Part shown: piece after piece, positions 50,883 to 58,882 of the stretch | Layout of the letters: each line of letters starts with the position of its first letter | Numbering within the stretch: position 1 is the first letter of the stretch | DNA from: JACJWR01 sp964474045 | GTDB lineage: Bacteria; Actinomycetota; Actinomycetes; S36-B12; UBA10799 | NCBI GenBank assembly: GCA_964474045.1 | Contig: CAYYRC010000002.1 | Location: 124,001-188,000, forward strand | DNA: 64,000 bases | Direction of reading: 5' to 3' | The notes under the pieces: model-generated | What the model was told of the DNA's origin: nothing | Database searches by the model: none | Seen by the model: only the letters and a program-made list of their open reading frames with translations | Translations under genes and position numbers: made by a program

Positions 50883-51701
50883 TCATGGCCCAACCGGGCC
50901 ACCAGGCGACAGCCGCCCGTCTGGCGCCAGTCGCCCGGCAGCGGCGAGCAGGAGCGCTGCGGCGACAGTCCCGGCCAAGGCTGCCCGGAGCACCGTCGGC
51001 CCCAGGGACGCGGGGACGGCGCCGGCGGCTGAGAGCGTCGCGACCTCGGCGTCGGTGATCCCGCCCTCGGGCCCGACGACGATCACCAGCTCGGCCGCCT
51101 GCCGCGCCTGGCTCCCGGACGACAGCTGCGCGGCCAGCGGCGCGGTGGCCGACTCGTGGCAGACGAAGGCTCCGTCCGCCGCCGCGACGAGGGCTGCGAC
51201 CGCAGCCGTGTCCGCCACTCCCGACACCTCGGGCAGGCGCACGCGGCGGCTCTGCTTGGCGGCCTCGGCGGCGGCCCGGCGCCATCGGTGGAGTCCTCGC
51301 CCCACCCGCTCGCCGGACCAGTTCGCCACGCACCGCTGCGCGCTCCACCCGACGATGCGGTCCACCCCCACCTCGGTGAGCTGGTCCACTGCCAGGTCCG
51401 AGCGATCGGACTTGAGCAGGCCGAGCACCACTGTCAGGCGCGGTGTGGGCGCGGGCTCGAAACCTTGCTGCACGACCTCGAGCTCGACCTCTGCTTTCCC
51501 CCGGACCGCACGTACCGGACCCGCCACCCAGGCGCCGGCACCGTCGGTGACGACCAGCACGTCCCCTGGCCGGTGGCGGCGCACCGCCGCCGCGTGCCGC
51601 CCCTCGGCGCCGGTAAGCCGCACGCTGCCCGCCCGACCTACTGCGCCTACCTGGCCCGACTCGTCGAGGTACACCGGCCAGCCGAGCTGGCGGGTGCTCA
51701 C
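50883..51701 (-). CDS. rsmE: 16S rRNA (uracil-1498-N3)-methyltransferase
   Basis: 272 residues from GTG 51701, overlapping the dnaJ stop (GTGA). It is a SPOUT-fold (trefoil-knot) methyltransferase: the N-terminal PUA-like part HAAAVRRHRPGDVLVVTDGAG, then LGLLKSDRSDLAVDQLTEVGVDRI, and the knot segments VIVVGPEGGITDAEV and ASLGPTVLRAALAGT. RsmE methylates U1498 of 16S rRNA in the 30S subunit. Open frame upstream of 51701 lies inside dnaJ and is not used. Confidence 0.94.
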   Translation of the reverse strand: MSTRQLGWPVYLDESGQVGAVGRAGSVRLTGAEGRHAAAVRRHRPGDVLVVTDGAGAWVAGPVRAVRGKAEVELEVVQQGFEPAPTPRLTVVLGLLKSDRSDLAVDQLTEVGVDRIVGWSAQRCVANWSGERVGRGLHRWRRAAAEAAKQSRRVRLPEVSGVADTAAVAALVAAADGAFVCHESATAPLAAQLSSGSQARQAAELVIVVGPEGGITDAEVATLSAAGAVPASLGPTVLRAALAGTVAAALLLAAAGRLAPDGRLSPGGPVGP

Positions 51702-52816
51702 TTGCCGCCGAAGATCCGAGAGAAGAGTCCCGCGTGCTGCGGCTCCGACAGCCCGGTGGGGTTCTGCTCCCCGCGCAGGGCGGCGAGCTCGGTGAGCAGC
51801 TCGGTCTGACGAGCGTCCAGCCTGGTGGGGGTAGCGACGTCCACGTGCACGATGAGGTCCCCGCGGCCATGGCCGCGCATATGCGTCACGCCCGCTCCCC
51901 TGATCGTCTGGGTGGAACCCGGCTGGGTGCCGGGGCGGACCACGAAATCCGTCGCGTCGTCCAACGTCTGCAACGGCACCGTCGCGCCGAGGGCGGCAGC
52001 CGTCATCGGCAGGGTCAACGTCATGTGGAGGTCGTCGCCGCGCCGCGTGAACACCGGGTGTGGCCGCTCGTGCACCTCGATGTAGAGGTCGCCCGCGGGT
52101 CCTGCGCCAGGGCCCACCTCGCCCTCGCCGGGCAGCCGGATGCGGGTGTTGGACTCGATGCCGGCCGGGATCTTGACCGAGACCGTGCGCCGGGTCCGCA
52201 CCCGCCCGTCGCCGTTGCACTCCGGGCACGGATGTGTGATGAGCGTGCCGTAGCCACGGCACTGGGGGCAGGCCCGCGACGTCATGACCTGGCCCAGGAA
52301 CGACCGCTGCACCGACTGCACGTGGCCGCGCCCGTGGCACATGGTGCATTGCGCGGGTTCCGTGCCGGGGGCGCACCCGTCACCGCCGCAGGTCGTGCAG
52401 CCGATGGCCGTGTCGACGCTGATGTCCTTGACGGTGCCGAAGGCGGCCTCGTCGAGGTCGAGGTCCACCTGGATGAGCGCATCCTGCCCGCGCCGAACCC
52501 GTGGCCGGGGACCCTGCTGCGCCTGCGAGCCGCCGCCGCCGAAGAAGGCATCCATGATGTCGCCGAAGTCGAAGCCGCCGGCGCCGCCGAAGCCGGGTCC
52601 GGCGCCGCCGCGGGGGTCGCCGCCGAGGTCGTACATCTGCCGCTTCTCGGGGTCGGACAGCACCTCGTAGGCCGCAGTGACCTCCTTGAACCGCTCCTGC
52701 GTGTGCGGATCCGGGTTGACATCTGGGTGCAGCTCGCGGGCGAGCTTGCGATAGGAGCGCTTGATCTCCTCACCGGTGGCGTCGCGCGGGACCCCGAGGA
52801 CCTCGTAGTAGTCCAC
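51698..52816 (-). CDS. dnaJ: Chaperone DnaJ
   Basis: 372 residues from GTG 52816, with GGGAG 8 bases upstream. The J domain is DYYEVLGVPRDATGEEIKRSYRKLARELHPDVN with the HPD motif. A G/F-rich region follows (GDIMDAFFGGGG), then four zinc-finger CxxCxGxG repeats (CTTCGGDGC, CTMCHGRG, CPQCRGYG, CPECNGDG) and the beta-sandwich substrate domain (GVTHMRGHGRGDLIVHVDV). It is the DnaJ2-type protein found behind hrcA in actinobacteria, working with DnaK in protein folding under heat stress. hrcA lies 16 bases upstream. Confidence 0.97.
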   Translation of the reverse strand: MDYYEVLGVPRDATGEEIKRSYRKLARELHPDVNPDPHTQERFKEVTAAYEVLSDPEKRQMYDLGGDPRGGAGPGFGGAGGFDFGDIMDAFFGGGGSQAQQGPRPRVRRGQDALIQVDLDLDEAAFGTVKDISVDTAIGCTTCGGDGCAPGTEPAQCTMCHGRGHVQSVQRSFLGQVMTSRACPQCRGYGTLITHPCPECNGDGRVRTRRTVSVKIPAGIESNTRIRLPGEGEVGPGAGPAGDLYIEVHERPHPVFTRRGDDLHMTLTLPMTAAALGATVPLQTLDDATDFVVRPGTQPGSTQTIRGAGVTHMRGHGRGDLIVHVDVATPTRLDARQTELLTELAALRGEQNPTGLSEPQHAGLFSRIFGGK

Positions 52817-52832
52817 TGTGGCTCTCCCTCTC

Positions 52833-53855
52833 TCAGCCGTTCTCGGTCACGACGCGCCCGAGGTAGCGGGCCACTGCGTGCACGGCGCTCATCGACGACT
52901 GGTAGTCCATTCTGGTCGGTCCCACCACGCCCAACTGGGCAAGCACCCTGCCATCCACTCCATAGCCGGTGCTGACGACCGAGGCGTTGGTCAGACCTGA
53001 GTCGGAGTTCTCCTGCCCGATGCGGACCCGCAGGTGGTCAGTGGCGGACACCTCGCCCAACAGCCGCAGTAGGACCATCTGTTCCTCGAGGGCCTCGAAG
53101 ACGACGTCCAGGCTATCCCCGAAGTCAACGCTCTCACGGGCCAGGTTGGCCGCACCGGAATAGGCCACCCGGTCCTCACGATCGTGCGAGGCCGCCTCGG
53201 CGACGACGTCGGCGACGGCCCGGCCGATCTCGCTGGACTCGGGCCGCAACTCGGCGTCGAAGCCGGCCAGGCGTGCCGGCAGATTGCGGTAGTCCTGGCC
53301 CACGACCACGCGGTTGAGCCGCTCCCGCACATCCGCCAGAGCCTCTGCGGCGATCTCGTCCTTGGTCTCGGCCAGGCGCTGCTCCACCACCCCGGAGTCC
53401 GAGATCAGCACGACGAGCACCCGGTGCGGGCTCACCCCGACGAGCTCGACGTGCCGCACCGTGGAGCGACCGAGCACCGGGTACTGGACCACCGCCAGCT
53501 GCTTGGTCAGCTGGGCGAGCAGCCGCACGGTTCGCTCGACCGCGTCGTCGAGGTCGGCGGGCTCGGCCAGGAAGGTGTGGATCGCGCGTCGCTGCGAGCT
53601 GCTGAGCGGCTGCAGCGTCACGAGCTGATCGACGAACAGCCGGTAGCCCTTGTCAGTCGGAATGCGCCCCGCACTCGTGTGCGGCGCCGCGATGTAGCCC
53701 TCTTCCTCCAGCACCGCCATGTCGTTGCGGATCGTCGCCGGACTCACGCCGAGCTGGTGCCGCTCGACCAGCGCCTTCGATCCGACCGGCTCACGCCTGT
53801 GGACGTAGTCCGCCACGATCGCCTGCAGCACGGCGCGCTTGCGATCGTCGAGCAT
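52833..53855 (-). CDS. hrcA: Heat-inducible transcription repressor HrcA
   Basis: 340 residues from ATG 53855, with GGAGGAGG immediately upstream; longer frame to 53978 is not used. The winged helix is RKRAVLQAIVADYVHRREPVGSKALVERHQLGVSPATIRNDMAVLEEEGY, the DNA-reading part of HrcA. The C-terminal half carries IPTDKGYRLFVDQL, FDAELRPE and the DHLRVRIGQENSD signature of the effector region, then GPTRMDYQSSMSAVHAVARYLG. HrcA represses chaperone genes by binding CIRCE; a degenerate CIRCE-like site lies about 70 bases upstream at 53925-53951, so it likely controls its own operon with dnaJ. Confidence 0.97.
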   Translation of the reverse strand: MLDDRKRAVLQAIVADYVHRREPVGSKALVERHQLGVSPATIRNDMAVLEEEGYIAAPHTSAGRIPTDKGYRLFVDQLVTLQPLSSSQRRAIHTFLAEPADLDDAVERTVRLLAQLTKQLAVVQYPVLGRSTVRHVELVGVSPHRVLVVLISDSGVVEQRLAETKDEIAAEALADVRERLNRVVVGQDYRNLPARLAGFDAELRPESSEIGRAVADVVAEAASHDREDRVAYSGAANLARESVDFGDSLDVVFEALEEQMVLLRLLGEVSATDHLRVRIGQENSDSGLTNASVVSTGYGVDGRVLAQLGVVGPTRMDYQSSMSAVHAVARYLGRVVTENG

Positions 53856-53924
53856 CGCAACCTCCTCCGGGGCGTGCTGTTGTCCTGCCGGCGTGGGGGC
53901 TGCCGACCGGAATCGGGCGATTCC

Positions 53925-53951
53925 CTGGCAGCCGGACCATATGAGTGCCAG
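53925..53951. promoter_or_regulatory. CIRCE-like HrcA operator upstream of hrcA-dnaJ
   Basis: Arms CTGGCAGCC (53925-53933) and GAGTGCCAG (53943-53951) are separated by exactly 9 bases, the 9-9-9 geometry of CIRCE. The right arm matches the actinobacterial arm fully, while the left differs at three inner positions from the expected CTGGCACTC. It lies 70-96 bases before the hrcA start, suiting autoregulation. Confidence 0.7.
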
Positions 53952-54090
53952 TGTAAGTCCCGCGCACGAGCGGAGCACGCCCCCGGCTGGCGTGCTCCGC
54001 TCGGATGAACACGGCCGGTGACACTGCCGTTACCGGTAGCATCGAACTTGCTCGAGGTTCCGGCTCGGCCCGAACAACCACGGAGGACAG

Positions 54091-55140
54091 ATGTCCAGCA
54101 ACCAACCGCCCTACGGCGGTGCGCAGCCCCCTCAGGGCGGGCAACCCCCGCAAGGAGGGCAGCAGCCGCCCTGGGGCGCACAACAGCCTCCCTACGGCTC
54201 TCCCCAGCAACCGCCCCCGCAGCAGCCCCCCTACGGTGCGCCGCCGCCCCAGATTCCCGGCGGGATGCCCCCTGGTGCCCCGGGCGGGCCGCCGGCACAG
54301 ATGCCGCCCGGACAGCAGCCCCCCTACGGCATGCCTCCCGGTGGCGGACAGCAGCCGCCCTATGGCGGCATGCCGCCTGGCGGGCAGCCCCCCTACGGAC
54401 CGGGGGCACAGCCGCAGTTCTCCGTCGGCGAGGCCTTCAGTTGGGGCTGGAAGAAGTTCACCGAGAACTGGGCCGCCTTCGTGGGCGCGCTGGCGGTGTT
54501 CCTGGTGGTCGGCGCCATCATCTACGGAATCTTCTACTTCGTCATCAGCGCCTTCGGCCTGCTGGGCAACTCCGCGGCGTCGGGGATCGAGTGCGACCAG
54601 ATAACGGGTGAGTGCACGGTCACCGGCGGCTCGGGCGGGCTGCTGGCCGCGGGCATGTTCGGGATGCTGTTGGTGACCGGGCTGATGAGCCTCGTCATCG
54701 CCGCCTACGGCTACGTCGTGCAGTCCGCCGTGATCCGTGGCGGCCTGCTGACGGCGAACGGGCAGCCAGTGGCCTTCAAGGACTTCTTCGCCGCCGACCG
54801 GCTCGGCCGCATCATCGGCGCCGGCTTCCTGGTGGCGATCCTCACCGCCATCGGGTACATGCTCTGCTACATCCCGGGGCTGATCGTGATGTTCCTGTCG
54901 CAGTTCTTCATGTTCTTCATCCTGGACCGCGACATGGGTGCCATCGACTCCATCAAGGCCAGCTGGTCGTTCGTGAAGGACCATGTTGGCCCGCTGATCC
55001 TGCTGTACCTGCTCACGCTGGTCGTCGCCTTCGTCGGCGCCCTGCTGTGCGGCGTCGGTTTGTTGGCCGCGATCCCGATCGTCGTGCTGATGCAGACCTA
55101 CGCCTACCGCAAGTTGCAGGGACAGTATGTGACTCCCTGA
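54091..55140 (+). CDS. Membrane protein with proline/glutamine-rich N-terminus
   Basis: 349 residues from ATG 54091; AGGA precedes by about 8 bases. The first 105 residues are a low-complexity tail of repeated QPPYG, GQPPQGG and MPPGG units, as in many actinobacterial membrane proteins that carry PGQ-rich cytoplasmic heads. A conserved domain follows: VGEAFSWGWKKFTENWAAFVGALAVF, then about five to six spans and LLTANGQPVAFKDFFAADRLGRIIGAGFLVAILT, IPGLIVMFLSQFFMFFILDRDMGAIDSIKASWSFVKDH. This helical block is like the integral membrane proteins annotated as DUF4013-like or as glycerophosphodiester-associated membrane domains; the function is unknown. It ends before a strong bidirectional hairpin. 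Confidence 0.75.
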   Translation: MSSNQPPYGGAQPPQGGQPPQGGQQPPWGAQQPPYGSPQQPPPQQPPYGAPPPQIPGGMPPGAPGGPPAQMPPGQQPPYGMPPGGGQQPPYGGMPPGGQPPYGPGAQPQFSVGEAFSWGWKKFTENWAAFVGALAVFLVVGAIIYGIFYFVISAFGLLGNSAASGIECDQITGECTVTGGSGGLLAAGMFGMLLVTGLMSLVIAAYGYVVQSAVIRGGLLTANGQPVAFKDFFAADRLGRIIGAGFLVAILTAIGYMLCYIPGLIVMFLSQFFMFFILDRDMGAIDSIKASWSFVKDHVGPLILLYLLTLVVAFVGALLCGVGLLAAIPIVVLMQTYAYRKLQGQYVTP

Positions 55141-55151
55141 TCGACTCCAGT

Positions 55152-55196
55152 CGCAGCGAGGGCTCCCCGGGCAATGCCCGGGGAGCCCTCGCTGCG
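55152..55196. terminator. Bidirectional hairpin terminator
   Basis: A perfect 21-base-pair stem (arms 55152-55172 and 55176-55196) closes over a 3-base AAT loop between the convergent membrane-protein gene and the methyltransferase gene. There is no T-run, as is usual for GC-rich actinobacterial terminators. Confidence 0.88.
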
Positions 55197-55199
55197 CGT

Positions 55200-56114
55200 T
55201 CAGCGGGCGACGAACGTCGGGAACACGCGGCCGGAGTCGTGCCGGATGTCGAGCACTTCGAAGCCCGCGGCCGCCAACTGGGCCACCGTCGTGGCGACCG
55301 GGCGGTAGTTGGCCCACTGAACGTCGTTGATCAGCGCCAGCCCCAGCGACCTGCGTGACACCTCCAGCGGCACGTCGGCGAGGTCCCACTCGGCCGGCGT
55401 CGTCAGCGCGCTCACGACCAGCGTTCCGCCCGGCCGCACGAGGCCGCGGAAGGCCCGGTACAGGGCCAGCACGTCCTCATCGTCGGCCACGTAGATGTTC
55501 AGGCCGTTGGACATCAGCAGGTCCACGCCGCCTTCGGCGGCTTCGGCGTAGAGGTCCGGGACGCCCGCGGTGACCCGCGCCAGGCTGGGCTGCCAGGCGT
55601 CGCCGACCGCGAACACGGCGTTGGTCAGCCCGTGGGCAGCGGCGTTGTCGATCGCCTGGCCCACGGCCTCGGCGTCCAGGTCGAGGCCGACCAGAGCCTT
55701 CGCAGCAGGGGCACCCGGCAGCAGCACGAGGTCGTCCATCAGGCCGCAGGGCACCGACATCCCGACGCTTCCCGGGGTGAGCAGTTCCGCGGCCAGCTCC
55801 GACATGATCGCCCAGCGCTCGCGGGTCGCGGCCACTGCCGGCGACGCAGTGAGGAAGAACCGCTCGACCTCGTTGGTGATGGCGTCATCGGTGCGGTCGT
55901 AGCCGATGCAGTAGCGCGTCCAGTAGGCGTTCCAGCCGTGGTGCACGAGCATCCAGCGCCCCAGGTCGCACTGCTGCCATAGCTCCAGGTCGGCAAGCAA
56001 CTGTGCGCGCGGGCCGTACTCGGGTCCGGCGTCGGCGATGCGCTGCTCGGCGGCCGCGACGGCGGCGGCCAGTTCCGGGATGTCTGCACCGCGATGCGAG
56101 ATGAGTTCGGGCAT
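55200..56114 (-). CDS. SAM-dependent methyltransferase-like protein
   Basis: 304 residues from ATG 56114. The fold matches class I methyltransferases in order: a helical N-terminal region (ELWQQCDLGRWMLVHHGWNAYWTRYCIGYDR), GSVGMSVPCGLMDDLVLLPG in the place of motif I (more Ser/Cys than Gly), the acidic strand end VGLDLDAEAV, then VDLLMSNGLNIYVADD and RPGGTLVVSALTTPAEW as post-I motifs. This motif I is atypical but seen in small-molecule methyltransferases. It lies 12 bases after hemW on the same strand, so the two are probably co-transcribed; it may act on a tetrapyrrole or other small molecule, which is only a positional guess. Confidence 0.78.
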   Translation of the reverse strand: MPELISHRGADIPELAAAVAAAEQRIADAGPEYGPRAQLLADLELWQQCDLGRWMLVHHGWNAYWTRYCIGYDRTDDAITNEVERFFLTASPAVAATRERWAIMSELAAELLTPGSVGMSVPCGLMDDLVLLPGAPAAKALVGLDLDAEAVGQAIDNAAAHGLTNAVFAVGDAWQPSLARVTAGVPDLYAEAAEGGVDLLMSNGLNIYVADDEDVLALYRAFRGLVRPGGTLVVSALTTPAEWDLADVPLEVSRRSLGLALINDVQWANYRPVATTVAQLAAAGFEVLDIRHDSGRVFPTFVAR

Positions 56115-56126
56115 CGGCGCAACGTA

Positions 56127-57332
56127 TCAGCCCAGCAGGCTCAAGGTCACGCGGTCGGCCAGCAGCCTGCCGGTGCGGGTGAGCACGATGCGCTCGTCGC
56201 GTCGCTGGAGCAACCCGTCGGCGACCAGGGCCGCGACCTCCGACTCGGGGAGGCCCTCAGCCGGCAGTCCCGCTCGCAGCCGCAGACCGAGCATCACGGC
56301 CTCCAGCCGCCGATCCTCGGCCGAAAGCTGCTCGACTGCGGCCCGGGGCAGCTCGCCCCGGTGGAGCAGCCGGGCATAGCTGCGCGGGTGTTTCACATTG
56401 TGGAAGCGGGCACCGTCGATCAAGCTGTGCGCGCCCGGGCCGAACCCCCACCACTGACCGTCGGAAGACCAATAGCCCAGGTTATGGCGGCATTCATGGC
56501 CGGGCCGGGCCCAGTTCGAGATCTCGTACCACTCCAAGCCGGCGGCTCCCAGAACGTCGTCGCACACCTCATAGGCCGAGGCCGCGACATCCGGGTCCGG
56601 CGCGGGCAGGGAGCCGCGCGCGACGGCCGCGCCCATCGCGGTGCCGGGCTCGACGGTGAGCGCATAGGCCGACACGTGCCCGACACCAGCGTCCAGCGCC
56701 GCGCCCAGGCTCGCGCGCCACTGCGCCGGAGTCTCCCCGGGCGTGCCGTAGATGAGGTCCAGGCTCACGCGGTCGAAGCCCGCGGCAGCTGCCTCGCGCG
56801 CCGCCGCCACCGCCCGTCCGGCCGTATGGCGGCGCTGCAGGATGGCCAGCACCGGTTCCGATGCACTCTGCATCCCCAGGCTGACCCGAGTGAACCCACC
56901 GGCCCGCAACTGTTCGAGGTACTGCGGATCGACCGTCTCCGGATTGGCCTCCGTCGTCACCTCGGCACCTTCCGCGAGGCCGAAGACTCCTCGCAGGTGA
57001 TCCAGCACCCGCACCAGGTCCGCGGCCGGCAGCAGGGTCGGCGTGCCGCCGCCGAAGAAGACCGTGGCGATCTCGCGGCGCCCGTCCAGGACGGCGGCTG
57101 CCAGGTCGATCTCGCGGATCACGTCGTCGGCGTACGTGGCCCGGCTCAGCCCGGGCCCCAGCTCGGCGGCGGTGTAGGTGTTGAAGTCGCAGTACCCGCA
57201 GCGGCTGGCGCAGTAAGGCACGTGGACGTAGACGCCGAATGCGCCCGGAGCGACCTGTGCCACGGCGCACATCCTGGCATTCCCCGCGAGCGGGTCCCAG
57301 GCCGGCAACGGATACTTGAGGACATGGCCCAC
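56127..57332 (-). CDS. hemW: Heme chaperone HemW (radical SAM)
   Basis: 401 residues from GTG 57332; the start is uncertain because it overlaps the divergent gene at 57324 by 9 bases, and TTG or ATG alternatives lie downstream (ATG 57272). The radical-SAM cluster is CASRCGYCDF with the extra Phe typical of HemW. VFFGGGTPTLLPAADL, MQSASEPVLAILQRRH and DRVSLDLIYGTPGETPAQW are further family motifs, with the C-terminal HemN-like domain (LEWYEISNWARPGHECRHNLGYW). HemW binds heme and inserts it into respiratory proteins. It was often annotated as oxygen-independent coproporphyrinogen III oxidase. Confidence 0.93.
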   Translation of the reverse strand: MGHVLKYPLPAWDPLAGNARMCAVAQVAPGAFGVYVHVPYCASRCGYCDFNTYTAAELGPGLSRATYADDVIREIDLAAAVLDGRREIATVFFGGGTPTLLPAADLVRVLDHLRGVFGLAEGAEVTTEANPETVDPQYLEQLRAGGFTRVSLGMQSASEPVLAILQRRHTAGRAVAAAREAAAAGFDRVSLDLIYGTPGETPAQWRASLGAALDAGVGHVSAYALTVEPGTAMGAAVARGSLPAPDPDVAASAYEVCDDVLGAAGLEWYEISNWARPGHECRHNLGYWSSDGQWWGFGPGAHSLIDGARFHNVKHPRSYARLLHRGELPRAAVEQLSAEDRRLEAVMLGLRLRAGLPAEGLPESEVAALVADGLLQRRDERIVLTRTGRLLADRVTLSLLG

Positions 57333-57803
57333 TACCGCACGACCGTCACCTCACCGGCTGGAGCCGACACCGCCTACGACTACCTGGCGGATTTCGCCTC
57401 CGTCGCCCAATGGGATCCCACCGTCAGCTCCGCTTCGCTCATCAGCGGCGAACCGGGGGCCCTCGGGGCCCGCTATCGCGTCGTGATCGGGCGCGCACCG
57501 CTGAACTGGACCCTCGACTACGAGATCGTGGCGGCCGAGCGACCTGCGGGGGCGGCCGCCCCCGGTGGCGGCCGCGTGGCGCTGCGCGCCCGCAATCGCG
57601 ACGTCGAGTCCTACGACGTCATCACGTTCACCCCGCGCCCGGACGGCGGCACGGACGTCAGCTACGACGCCAGGCTCACGGGGAACGGACCACGGGCGCT
57701 GTTCGACCCCGGCTTCTGGCTGGCGATGCAGGTCATCGGGCGCCGAGCCCGCTCCGGGCTGGCGGCGGCGGTGGCCGCACTGCCGAAGCCTGCCGCGTCA
57801 TGA
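57324..57803 (+). CDS. SRPBCC (polyketide cyclase/START-like) ligand-binding protein
   Basis: 159 residues from ATG 57324. A single SRPBCC fold: TVTSPAGADTAYDYLADFASVAQWDPTV at the N-terminus is the classic helix-grip opening, followed by a beta-sheet core (YRVVIGRAPLNWTLDYEIV, RVALRARNRDVESYDVITFTPRPDGGTDVSYDARLT) and a long C-terminal helix. Such proteins bind hydrophobic small molecules in a cavity and are often co-encoded with an oxidoreductase. The next gene is an SDR that overlaps its stop by 4 bases, so they probably handle the same compound. Confidence 0.85.
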   Translation: MAHYRTTVTSPAGADTAYDYLADFASVAQWDPTVSSASLISGEPGALGARYRVVIGRAPLNWTLDYEIVAAERPAGAAAPGGGRVALRARNRDVESYDVITFTPRPDGGTDVSYDARLTGNGPRALFDPGFWLAMQVIGRRARSGLAAAVAALPKPAAS

Positions 57804-58765
57804 CGGCGACGCTGGCGGGGCTGGTCGACGCGGCGCTGGAGACCAGCGTCGCCGGGAGCTTCAGCCGCACCGGGATCGCAGCGCGTCGGCGGCTCTTCAG
57901 CTGGGAGCCGGTGACCACGGACCTGACCGGACGCGTCATCCTGCTCACGGGCGCGTCTTCCGGCATCGGACGCGCTGCCGCGCTCCAGCTTGCCGGCCTG
58001 GGCGCAGACCTCATCCTGGTCGGGCGCAGCGCGGAGCGGTTGGCGGCCGTGTCGGAGGCGTGCCGGGCGGCCGGGTCCCCCGCGGTGCGCACGCTGCGGG
58101 CCGATCTGACGCTTCTGTCCGAGGCCCAGCGAGTCGTCGACGACGTGCTCGTGGGGTGCGACCGGCTGGACGTGCTCGTCCACAACGCCGGCGCCCTCGT
58201 GCACGACTACCGACGCACCGCCGAGGGCTTCGAGGAGACCTATGCGGCGCAGGTCCTCAGCCAGCATGTCATCACGTGCGGCCTGCTTCCGCTGCTGCAG
58301 GCCACGCCCGGCTCACGCGTCGTCGTCGTGTCCAGCGGCGGCATGTACGCCGAGCGCCTCGCGGCCGATCGGGTCGAGTTCGGCCCCGACGACTACGACG
58401 GGGTGCGCGCCTACGCGCGGGCCAAGCGGGCGCAGGTCGCCCTCAACGAGCAGTGGGCCGATCGACTGCCCGACGGCCCGCCGCCCACGTTTCACGCCAT
58501 GCACCCCGGTTGGGCCGACACCCCCGGCGTCGCCGAATCGCTGCCGCTCTTCCGACGCATCACCGGGCCCTTCCTGCGCACGCCGGCCGAAGGCGCCGAC
58601 ACCGTGGTGTGGCTGGCCGCCGCTGACGAGCCGACGACGAGCGGCCGATTCTGGCTGGATCGGGCGGAACGCGCCACCGTCAAGCTCCCCTGGGCGGGGC
58701 AGGACCAGGTCGAGGCCGCCGAGCTCTGGGAGCTGGTCTGCCGCCAGACCGGGCGGCGTCCCTGA
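57800..58765 (+). CDS. Short-chain dehydrogenase/reductase
   Basis: 321 residues from ATG 57800, coupled to the SRPBCC gene. An N-terminal extension of about 45 residues precedes the SDR core: GRVILLTGASSGIGRAAALQLAGLGA, LVGRSAERLAAV, VHNAGALVHDYRR (NAG motif), VVVVSSGGMYAERLAADR with the catalytic Ser, and YARAKRAQVAL with Tyr-x3-Lys. All catalytic residues are present. The PTFHAMHPGWADTPGVAE segment and long tail resemble the retinol-dehydrogenase/WW-oxidoreductase-like group acting on lipophilic alcohols or ketones. It ends before a strong hairpin at 58823. Confidence 0.9.
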   Translation: MTATLAGLVDAALETSVAGSFSRTGIAARRRLFSWEPVTTDLTGRVILLTGASSGIGRAAALQLAGLGADLILVGRSAERLAAVSEACRAAGSPAVRTLRADLTLLSEAQRVVDDVLVGCDRLDVLVHNAGALVHDYRRTAEGFEETYAAQVLSQHVITCGLLPLLQATPGSRVVVVSSGGMYAERLAADRVEFGPDDYDGVRAYARAKRAQVALNEQWADRLPDGPPPTFHAMHPGWADTPGVAESLPLFRRITGPFLRTPAEGADTVVWLAAADEPTTSGRFWLDRAERATVKLPWAGQDQVEAAELWELVCRQTGRRP

Positions 58766-58822
58766 AACACCCCTGAATCCCCGGCGGCACGGCCGACGGC
58801 TGACCTCCCATCCGCAGCGCAA

Positions 58823-58863
58823 GATGCCCCGATCCCGACCATCACGGCCGGGATCGGGGCATC
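58823..58863. terminator. Bidirectional hairpin terminator
   Basis: Perfect 15-base-pair stem (58823-58837 with 58849-58863) and an 11-base loop lie between the convergent SDR and acyl-CoA ligase genes. No T-run is present, but the structure is well placed to end both transcripts. Confidence 0.85.
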
Positions 58864-58882
58864 TAGCTGAGCGGCGGACGAC

